A DNA stretch of 52,092 nt, taken from positions 1-52,092 of the forward strand of contig MHMH01000015.1 of the NCBI GenBank assembly GCA_001819335.1, given 5' to 3'. The notes beneath the pieces were generated by a model that was given only the letters and a program-made list of their open reading frames with translations, had not been told where the DNA came from and did not search any database. This document shows positions 1 through 7,170 of this stretch, in pieces. The stretch comes from Candidatus Nealsonbacteria bacterium RIFCSPLOWO2_01_FULL_43_32. GTDB lineage: Bacteria > Patescibacteriota > Minisyncoccia > Minisyncoccales > MHMH01. Both the position numbers and the translations under genes were made by a program. The first letter of the stretch is position 1; every line of letters starts with the position of its first letter.

Positions 1-46
1 TCCAGCGCAGCTTCTCTTCTTTGGTAGATTTTGGCATAGTTTTCAT
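1..46 (-). mobile_element. 5' end of a transposase/integrase-like CDS running off the left edge
   Basis: Minus strand from 46 reads ATG AAA ACT ATG CCA AAA TCT ACC AAA GAA GAG AAG CTG CGC TGG (MKTMPKSTKEEKLRW), preceded by a G-rich RBS-like stretch; resembles N-termini of integrase-type transposases seen in CPR genomes. Confidence 0.5.
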
Positions 47-102
47 ATGCCCCCAGATTACCTAGAAAAGTGCAATATGTCTGTATACATTACCACACGC
101 GC

Positions 103-131
103 TTGACAGGTTCAATATTTAGGAGTATAAT
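103..131 (+). promoter_or_regulatory. sigma70-type promoter of the DGR target gene
   Basis: TTGACA (103-108), 17-nt spacer, TATAAT (126-131). Confidence 0.85.
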
Positions 132-181
132 AGGGATATAATAATTTTGTTCTTTTTAACGAAAATACTTACTAAAAAAGT

Positions 182-230
182 AGTCGTAGCCAAAAGATAC
201 TGATGTTATCGGTATTTTCTGGCTATGACT
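182..230 (+). promoter_or_regulatory. 5' UTR hairpin of the DGR target gene
   Basis: AGTCGTAGCCA (182-192) pairs with TGGCTATGACT (220-230) with one G:T wobble; a second small hairpin TTCGGC/GCCGAA at 277-293 precedes the RBS. Confidence 0.5.
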
Positions 231-307
231 GCTTCGTTGGCAGGATTGGCCCTATAACCTCGGGAAGAGGTAAAAATTCGGCGAACAGCCGAAAGAGGAG
301 TGGAAAA

Positions 308-904
308 ATGAAGTACGGTGAACTGAATCTAGGACAGGTGGAGGCGGTGGTCAATAAGCTTGGCGGCATGGAAGGCGTGAGAATGTTTTTGGCGGGTGAA
401 TTGGTAGTTAAGGAAGCGGAACGGAAGTTTTCCACCTGGAAAACCGTCAAACTCGGGACCGGACTCAAGTCCGCCGACGATTTCCGCCGCACCCTTAACG
501 CTGGCGGAATCAAAATCAGCGATTGGGCCAACGATATTCTCGGGAAACCTGCTTTTTCGGTGGCTGCCGAGGCAACAGAAGTTGACCTAATTAAGGTCAC
601 GGTTGCCGAACTCGGTTTCAAGAAGGGTGCCCGGCGCGACCAGATCTACGAACGCGCCAAAGAGCTTGGACTTCAACTTTGTCCGCCAGAAGTCGGCCCG
701 CAGTTGCGTCTGCAGTACCAGGACCAGCCGAATAACGAGTGGATTCTCGTCGGAATGGAACCGATTGCCGGTTCCGGTGGCAACCTGCGCGTGTTCTCTG
801 TGGAGCGCGATGGCTCGGAGCTGTGGCTCAGCGGCGATTGGGGCTATCCCGACGGTGTCTGGGGTCCTGACGATCGTTTGGCCTTCGTCTTCCCCCGCAA
901 GTAA
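308..904 (+). CDS. DGR target (variable) protein, 198 aa, with C-terminal variable repeat
   Basis: ATG 308 preceded by GAGGAG (295-300); the ORF track start at 203 is probably too far upstream; C-terminus ...GGNLRVFSVERDGSELWLSGDWGYPDGVWGPDDRLAFVFPRK* is the VR. Confidence 0.85.
   Translation: MKYGELNLGQVEAVVNKLGGMEGVRMFLAGELVVKEAERKFSTWKTVKLGTGLKSADDFRRTLNAGGIKISDWANDILGKPAFSVAAEATEVDLIKVTVAELGFKKGARRDQIYERAKELGLQLCPPEVGPQLRLQYQDQPNNEWILVGMEPIAGSGGNLRVFSVERDGSELWLSGDWGYPDGVWGPDDRLAFVFPRK
764..900 (+). repeat. DGR variable repeat (VR)
   Basis: 137-bp alignment to 1259-1395 (offset 495) with 18 mismatches, all at TR adenines; the last 24 nt (877-900) are identical (IMH-like end). Confidence 0.95.
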
Positions 905-974
905 AAAAGCCCTTGGACCCTTGGATCCCTGGCTCCCGTTTGGGAACTTGGTCCCTTGGCCCTTGGACGGTAAA

Positions 975-1015
975 GCCCTCTCTCGTTTCGTAATACGAGA
1001 GAGGGCCTTTTATTT
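975..1015 (+). terminator. Rho-independent terminator of the target gene
   Basis: GCCCTCTCTCGT (975-986) / ACGAGAGAGGGC (995-1006) followed by CTTTTATTT. Confidence 0.85.
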
Positions 1016-1258
1016 CAACAGGGATGATTTATAATTAGAATTGGATAATAGGCGAATCTGTCCGCGGTTACGGCTTCGGGCGGCCGAATTCCGGAATTAT
1101 CGCAATGCAGAATCTTGGCGGCTACGGCTTCCAAGAGCGTCATTGATAATTTCCAAAAATAAAGATACTTGGTATAAGGCGTTAGGGTATTTTAGATACC
1201 GCATAAGATGCAGCCCCGAGAGTATTCAGGGGGCAGTGGCTTAGAAGACGCTTTATAC

Positions 1259-1395
1259 ATTACCGATTCCGATGGCAACCTGAACGTGTTCTCTGTGAAG
1301 CGCGATGACTCGGAGCTGTGGCTCAACAGCAATTGGAGCAATCCCGACAATGTCTGGAATCCTGACAATCATTTGGCCTTCGTCTTCCCCCGCAA
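1259..1395 (+). repeat. DGR template repeat (TR), non-coding
   Basis: Adenine-rich version of the VR with AAC/AAT codons (NLN, LNSNW, SNPDNVWNPDN) where the VR has other codons; located between target and RT on the same strand. Confidence 0.95.
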
Positions 1396-1433
1396 CTCTC
1401 TTTATTTTTTTACCCGTCCAATTAGAGACGGGT

Positions 1434-1727
1434 TTATTTGAGAACCTTAATCCACCCCCCAAGCATTTTGCCGATTTCATTTAATTTTTCAGATATTAAA
1501 ATATATTTTTTATTGTCCAATGATTTTATCTCCCAAGCTATTTGCAGAAAGAATTTTAACAAATCTAATTTTACGGAAGCATTCTTAAGAGAAATAAGTT
1601 TTTCTAATTTGTCTGAATAGCTCGCTTTTATTATTAGTTCAATTGTTTCCAGAAACAAAGAATCAATTTTTGTTCCGATGGTGTAGCGGGAATCTTTTTG
1701 GAAATTAGGCAAGAATTCATGCCACAA
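1434..1727 (-). CDS. avd: Avd-like DGR accessory protein (four-helix bundle, 23S rRNA-IVP/Avd family)
   Basis: MWHEFLPNFQKDSRYTIGTKIDSLFLETIELIIKASYSDKLEKLISLKNASVKLDLLKFFLQIAWEIKSLDNKKYILISEKLNEIGKMLGGWIKVLK; the frame stays open upstream to about 1814 (...PSPFGLSLIQKLVRAYKLWHEF...), so the annotated TTG start is probably internal. Confidence 0.85.
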   Translation of the reverse strand: MWHEFLPNFQKDSRYTIGTKIDSLFLETIELIIKASYSDKLEKLISLKNASVKLDLLKFFLQIAWEIKSLDNKKYILISEKLNEIGKMLGGWIKVLK

Positions 1728-1806
1728 TTTGTAAGCCCGAACTAGTTTTTGGATTAAGCTTAATCCAAAGGGGCTGGGGGGGGGTATTACCGGTAAAATT
1801 ATTATT

Positions 1807-2802
1807 ATGAAAATTCAATTGGCTCATAATTTCGAAGATATTGTCAGTTTGGATAATTTACTTGAGGCCTGGCCGGAATTTTTAAAGGGAAAAAGAGAGA
1901 AAAAAGACGTTCAGGAATTTTCTTTTCGCTTAATGGACAATGTCATATCTCTCCATTATGATTTAGTTTATCATATCTATAAACATGACGGCTATCAAGC
2001 GTTTAGCATTCAGGACCCAAAACCCAGGAACATTCATAAAGCGAGCGTGCGGGATAGATTGCTTCATCGCGCCATTTACCGCAGACTTTACCCGTTTTTT
2101 GACAAGACATTTATCGCCGATTCTTTTTCCTGCCGCATCGGCAGGGGCACTCACAAGGCACTGGATAGATTTCGTTTGGTTGCTTTTAGGGCTAGTGAGA
2201 ATAATACCAGAACCTGCTGGATATTGAAATGCGACGTTAAAAAATTCTTTGCCAGCATTGACCATGGCATTTTAATAAGCATCCTGCAAAAATATATACC
2301 CGATAAGGATATTTTATGGCTTTTGGGAACGGTAATAAGCAGTTTTCCCGGCCTTGGCCAGAAAACAGGACTGCCGCTCGGCAATTTAACTTCGCAGCTT
2401 TTCGCGAATATCTATATGAATGAATTCGATCAGTTCGTGAAGCACAGACTGAAAGCAAAATATTACATTAGATATGCCGACGATTTTGTTTTACTCTCGG
2501 AGAGCAGGGCTTGGCTAGGGGCGCAGATCCCAGCCATTGATAATTTTTTACAAAGAGAGCTGAAGCTTACTCTGCATCCCCAAAAAATTTCCATCAAAAC
2601 GCTTGCTTCCGGGGTTGATTTCCTCGGCTGGGTGCATTTCTCCGATTATAGGGTATTAAGAACCAGTACAAAGAAAAGAATGCTTAGAAGAATCCGAAGA
2701 CGCTCGTCCCTGTCAACAGCTAATTCTTATTTGGGGCTTTTACGGCACGGCAGTACCTATAAATTACGGGAAGAAGTTTTAAAACAGCATTTGTCGAATT
2801 AG
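1807..2802 (+). CDS. DGR reverse transcriptase
   Basis: RT motifs incl. CDVKKFFASIDH, GLPLGNLTSQLFANIYMNEFDQFVKH (LGxxxSQ DGR-type motif 4) and YIRYADDFVLL; adjacent to TR/VR and avd. Confidence 0.95.
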   Translation: MKIQLAHNFEDIVSLDNLLEAWPEFLKGKREKKDVQEFSFRLMDNVISLHYDLVYHIYKHDGYQAFSIQDPKPRNIHKASVRDRLLHRAIYRRLYPFFDKTFIADSFSCRIGRGTHKALDRFRLVAFRASENNTRTCWILKCDVKKFFASIDHGILISILQKYIPDKDILWLLGTVISSFPGLGQKTGLPLGNLTSQLFANIYMNEFDQFVKHRLKAKYYIRYADDFVLLSESRAWLGAQIPAIDNFLQRELKLTLHPQKISIKTLASGVDFLGWVHFSDYRVLRTSTKKRMLRRIRRRSSLSTANSYLGLLRHGSTYKLREEVLKQHLSN

Positions 2803-2809
2803 ATAAAAG

Positions 2810-2833
2810 TCGGCTTGGAAAAGCCGATTTTTT
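2810..2833 (+). terminator. Terminator after the DGR RT
   Basis: TCGGCTT (2810-2816) GGAA AAGCCGA (2821-2827) followed by TTTTTTA. Confidence 0.8.
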
Positions 2834-2863
2834 ATGTTAAGATGAAAAAGTCAAACTTTATTT

Positions 2864-5290
2864 ATGAACTCTTATAATCCTCAGGAAATAGAGCGAAAAT
2901 GGCGGAAGATTTGGGAGGAAAATAAAACCTTCCAGGTTGATTTAAAACATGCCAAAAATCCCTATTACAACCTGATGATGTTCCCTTATCCTTCGGCCGA
3001 AGGCCTGCACGTGGGAAATGTTTACGCCTTTACGGGTTCGGATATCTACGGCCGTTTCAGAAGAATGCAGGGGAACGATGTTTTTGAGCCGATGGGCTTT
3101 GACGCTTTCGGCATCCATTCGGAAAATTTTGCCATTAAAAAAGGCATTCATCCCAAAATTTTAATTAAAAAAAATACTGATAATTTTCGCGAACAGCTGA
3201 AAAACCTGGGTTGTCTTTTTGATTGGGAGCATGAAGTGGATACTACCCGGCCCGAATATTATAAATGGACCCAGTGGTTGTTCTTACAGCTCTATAAGGC
3301 TGGTTTGGCTTACCGGAAAAAAGCGCCGGTTGATTGGTGCCCTTCTTGTAAAACTGTTTTAGCTGATGAACAAGTTATTTCTGGTCAATGCGAAAGATGC
3401 GATTCTGAAGTTATCCAGAAAGAAACCGAGCAGTGGTTTTTTAAAATTACCGAATACGCCGAAAAATTGCTGAAAAATCTAAATACGATTGATTGGTCGG
3501 AAAGAACAAAAATTACGCAGAAAAATTGGATAGGCCGAAGCGAAGGAGTAAATTTAAAAGAAAAGGTGAAAGGTTTAAATATTGAATTTGAGGTTTTTGA
3601 CACTGTTCCCCAAACTTTCCTTGCTCAGACTTTTACCGTTATTGCTCCAGAACATCCATTAGTTAAGGAGCTGGTAAAAAATACAAAATATGAAAAACCA
3701 GTGATGGAATTTATTGAAAAAATCAAGAGAAAAAGAATAGAGGCACCGAACGAAATAGAAAAAGATATTGAAGGGATTTTCATAGGCAGATATATTGATA
3801 ACCCCTTTGGGACGGGCGATTTACCCATTTGGCTTGCTTCTTATGTAATTGCCGGATATGGAACAGGGATTGTCAACTGTAGCGCCCACGACGAACGCGA
3901 CTTCGCTTTCGCTAAAAAATACAATATTCCTTTAAAATTGGCGATGTTACCTTCCGATAAAGAATTATCCGAAAAAGTGAAGAATTTCGAAACCTGTTAT
4001 CATCATGCTCCCGAGGGAATTATTCAAGAACCAATAGAAATGAGGGGTATGACTTGGGAAAAGGCGAGAGGGCCTATTATTGAACATATTGAGAAAAAAG
4101 GTTTTGGTAAAAGAGGAGTCAATTATCACCTGCGCGATTGGCTTATTTCCAGGCAGAGATATTGGGGTCCGCCAATCCCGATTATTTATTGCGCAAAGTG
4201 TGGCGTTGTCCCCGTGCCGGAAAAAGACTTGCCGGTATTATTGCCCGACGTTGAAAATTTCAAGCCCAAAGACACGGGAGAGTCTCCTCTGGCTTTGGTC
4301 TCGAGTTTTGTCAAAACAAAATGCCCACAATGCGGAGGGCCTGCCCGGAGAGAAACGGACGTCTCTGATACTTTCTTAGATTCTTCATGGTATTTTTTCC
4401 GTTACCCTTCGTCTGATTTTAAAAATAAACCATTTGACGAAAATATTACAAAAGAATGGCTGCCCGTTGACATGTATATTGGCGGTCAAGAACATGCTGT
4501 ATTGCATTTGCTTTATACCAGATTTATCACGATGGCCTTAAAAGATTCTGGTTTTATTGATTTTGAAGAGCCATTTAAGAAATTCCGAGCTCACGGTCTT
4601 TTGACTAAGGGCGGAGCCAAGATGTCCAAATCCAAAGGCAACGTGGTCAACCCGGACGATTACTTTAAAAGATTCGGGGCAGACACCTTGAGAATGTATT
4701 TAATGTTTATCGGTCCCTTTGAGGCGGGCGGGGATTGGCAGGATAGAGGAATTATTGGGATTTCGAGATTTTTAGAGAAAGTTTGGGCGCTCCAAAGAAA
4801 ACCAAAAACAGAAATTGAAACCCCAAAAATAGAAAATTTATTACATAAAACAATTAAAAAAGTTGACCAAGATTTGGAGAATCTTCAATACAATACCGCC
4901 ATTTCCGCTTTGATGATTTTAGTCAATGCCTTAGCAGAAATCCCGCAATTGTCAGTAAAAACCTACAAAACGCTTTTATTGCTATTGGCCCCCTTTGCGC
5001 CCCATATTGCAGAGGAGCTTTGGCGCTACTTAGAACCTGGTTCTAAACAGTCTATTCATGATCAAAAATGGCCAGAATACGACTCCGAATTGATCAAAGA
5101 AGACACGATTACCTTGATTGTGCAGGTTAACGGCAAGGTCAGGGATACTTTAGAAGTTAAAGCCGGCATTTCCGAGAGCGAGGCCAAAGAATTGACATTA
5201 AGCCAAAAAAAGGTTAAAAACTATATATTGAACAAAGAGATAAAAAAGATAATTTTCATTAGGAACAAACTTATAAATATAGTCGTATAA
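2864..5290 (+). CDS. leuS: Leucyl-tRNA synthetase
   Basis: FPYPSAEGLHVGN HIGH-type motif, KMSKSKGN, 808 aa. Confidence 0.97.
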   Translation: MNSYNPQEIERKWRKIWEENKTFQVDLKHAKNPYYNLMMFPYPSAEGLHVGNVYAFTGSDIYGRFRRMQGNDVFEPMGFDAFGIHSENFAIKKGIHPKILIKKNTDNFREQLKNLGCLFDWEHEVDTTRPEYYKWTQWLFLQLYKAGLAYRKKAPVDWCPSCKTVLADEQVISGQCERCDSEVIQKETEQWFFKITEYAEKLLKNLNTIDWSERTKITQKNWIGRSEGVNLKEKVKGLNIEFEVFDTVPQTFLAQTFTVIAPEHPLVKELVKNTKYEKPVMEFIEKIKRKRIEAPNEIEKDIEGIFIGRYIDNPFGTGDLPIWLASYVIAGYGTGIVNCSAHDERDFAFAKKYNIPLKLAMLPSDKELSEKVKNFETCYHHAPEGIIQEPIEMRGMTWEKARGPIIEHIEKKGFGKRGVNYHLRDWLISRQRYWGPPIPIIYCAKCGVVPVPEKDLPVLLPDVENFKPKDTGESPLALVSSFVKTKCPQCGGPARRETDVSDTFLDSSWYFFRYPSSDFKNKPFDENITKEWLPVDMYIGGQEHAVLHLLYTRFITMALKDSGFIDFEEPFKKFRAHGLLTKGGAKMSKSKGNVVNPDDYFKRFGADTLRMYLMFIGPFEAGGDWQDRGIIGISRFLEKVWALQRKPKTEIETPKIENLLHKTIKKVDQDLENLQYNTAISALMILVNALAEIPQLSVKTYKTLLLLLAPFAPHIAEELWRYLEPGSKQSIHDQKWPEYDSELIKEDTITLIVQVNGKVRDTLEVKAGISESEAKELTLSQKKVKNYILNKEIKKIIFIRNKLINIVV

Positions 5291-5327
5291 ATTTTGAATT
5301 TTGAGATTTGAGCTTTGAATTTTTATT

Positions 5328-7166
5328 ATGTGCGGCATTGTCGGCTATATTGCCAGAAAACAAAATCCCAATTCTCTTAAACTGGGCATTGAGGCCTTGA
5401 AAAGGCTGGAATACCGCGGATACGACTCCGCCGGTTTTGCTTTTTGGGACGAAAGCAAAAAAGATATTTTCTGCCAGAAAGCGGTGGGCCGCATTGCGGC
5501 CCTGGAGGAAAAAGCCAACGGTGCGGTTAACGCCGCAGCATTGGCGGCCAACCCCTTGATTTTACATACCAGATGGGCCACCCATGGCGGGGTGACCGAA
5601 TCCAACGCCCATCCTCATTTTGATTGCCAAAACAATATTTATTTGGTTCATAACGGTATCGTTGAAAACTACAAAGAATTAAAGGAAATGCTTCAAAAGG
5701 AAGGCCATCAGCTTCATTCTGAAACCGATACCGAGGTTATTGCTCACCTGGTGGAAAAGTTTTTTCAGGGAAATCTGGAAGAAGCGGTGAGAAAAGCCCT
5801 GCCTCTTGTCAAGGGCAGTTACGGGATTGCGGTCATTGCTAAAAAAGATCCGAATAAGCTGGTGGCCGCCCGGCTTTCCAGTCCCTTGCTGCTCGGTTTG
5901 GGAGAGAACGAATATTTTATCGCCTCTGACCCGTCAGCCATTATCGCCCATACCAACAAAGTCATCTATCTTGATGACGGCGAGATTGTGACCATCACCC
6001 CGGATAATTTTTCCATTCTTAAAGAAAAAAAGCCCGAGGAAATCGAGTGGAAGCTGGAAGACGCGCAAAAAGGCGGCTATCCTCACTTTATGCTGAAAGA
6101 AATCATGGAAGAACCCGAAGCCATTGAGAATTCCATTAAGGGCAGACTATTGGTTGAAGAGGGTATGGCTAAATTGGGCGGTCTTCAGGAGGTCATGACT
6201 CGGTTAAGAAATACCAAAAGAATGCTTTTTACCGCCTGCGGCACGGCTTTTTACGCCTCCTTGGTCGGCCGATATATGCTTGAAGAGTACGCGGGGATTC
6301 CGGTGGAGGCGGATATTGCTTCAGAATTTCGCTATCGCAAACCGATTATTGACGAAAATACGGTTTTACTTTGCGTTTCGCAGTCCGGAGAAACAGCCGA
6401 TACTTTAGCCGCTTTGAAAGAAATGAAAATGAAAGGCGTTTTGACCATGAGCGTGGTTAATGTGGTGGGCAGTACGATTGCCCGGGAAACCGACGCGGGA
6501 GTTTATAATCACATTGGTCCGGAAATCGGCGTGGCTTCCACTAAGGCCTTTATTTCTCAATTGACCATTATGGCCCTTTTAACGCTGTTATTGGGCCGTC
6601 AGCGGAACTTAAGTTTGATTAAGGGTCAAAGAATTGCTCAAGACATTATGGCTCTGCCTGAAAAAGCCCGGATTATTTTGGCTCAAGAAGCCCCAAAAAT
6701 AAAAGCCATCGCGGAAAAATATTACAAGCATAATAACTTTATTTTTTTGGGCAGAAAGTACAATTATCCTATCGCTTTGGAAGGAGCTTTGAAATTAAAA
6801 GAAATAGCCTACATTCATGCCGAGGGCTATGCTTCCGGTGAAATGAAGCACGGCCCGATTGCTCTGGCCGACGAAAACCTTCCTTTTGTTTTTATCGTCC
6901 CGCAAGACAGCGTTTATGAAAAAGTTATTTCCAATCTTCAAGAGGTAAAAGCCAGAAAAGCTCCTGTCATAGCCATTGCCACAGAGGGAGATGAAAAGAT
7001 AAAAGAATTGGTTGATGATGTTATTTATATTCCCAAAACCTCGGAAATGCTGACGCCTATTTTAGCCGCCATCCCGCTTCATCTTTTTGCTTATCATATG
7101 GGAGTTTTGCGGGGTTGCGACGTCGACAAGCCCAGGAACTTGGCAAAATCTGTAACAGTGGAGTGA
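5328..7166 (+). CDS. glmS: Glutamine--fructose-6-phosphate aminotransferase
   Basis: MCGIVGYI N-terminus, two SIS domains, C-terminal DKPRNLAKSVTVE. Confidence 0.97.
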   Translation: MCGIVGYIARKQNPNSLKLGIEALKRLEYRGYDSAGFAFWDESKKDIFCQKAVGRIAALEEKANGAVNAAALAANPLILHTRWATHGGVTESNAHPHFDCQNNIYLVHNGIVENYKELKEMLQKEGHQLHSETDTEVIAHLVEKFFQGNLEEAVRKALPLVKGSYGIAVIAKKDPNKLVAARLSSPLLLGLGENEYFIASDPSAIIAHTNKVIYLDDGEIVTITPDNFSILKEKKPEEIEWKLEDAQKGGYPHFMLKEIMEEPEAIENSIKGRLLVEEGMAKLGGLQEVMTRLRNTKRMLFTACGTAFYASLVGRYMLEEYAGIPVEADIASEFRYRKPIIDENTVLLCVSQSGETADTLAALKEMKMKGVLTMSVVNVVGSTIARETDAGVYNHIGPEIGVASTKAFISQLTIMALLTLLLGRQRNLSLIKGQRIAQDIMALPEKARIILAQEAPKIKAIAEKYYKHNNFIFLGRKYNYPIALEGALKLKEIAYIHAEGYASGEMKHGPIALADENLPFVFIVPQDSVYEKVISNLQEVKARKAPVIAIATEGDEKIKELVDDVIYIPKTSEMLTPILAAIPLHLFAYHMGVLRGCDVDKPRNLAKSVTVE

Positions 7167-7170
7167 TATC

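Noticed and set aside
223-621. Antisense ORFs overlapping strong genes (e.g. 223..621 -, 13732..14049 -, 24831..25217 -, 43978..44460 -)
   Set aside because: Shadow ORFs opposite well-supported CDSs, without RBS or recognisable domains.
1190-1215. GATACCGCATAAGATG as a 16S rRNA fragment
   Set aside because: Only a short match to a familiar 16S phrase; flanks do not resemble rRNA.
1041-1244. 67-aa ORF as a gene or as a second target fossil
   Set aside because: No RBS, no recognisable domain and atypical composition; kept only as an uncharacterised TR leader.
1208-1441. 77-aa ORF as a protein-coding paralog of the DGR target
   Set aside because: It coincides with the TR, and its differences from the VR are all at TR adenines; it has no RBS and is best explained as the non-coding template repeat.
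1807-2802. Reverse transcriptase as a group II intron or retron RT
   Set aside because: No maturase/X or HNH domain, the motif is LGNLTSQ rather than QG, and a matching TR/VR pair and Avd are adjacent.
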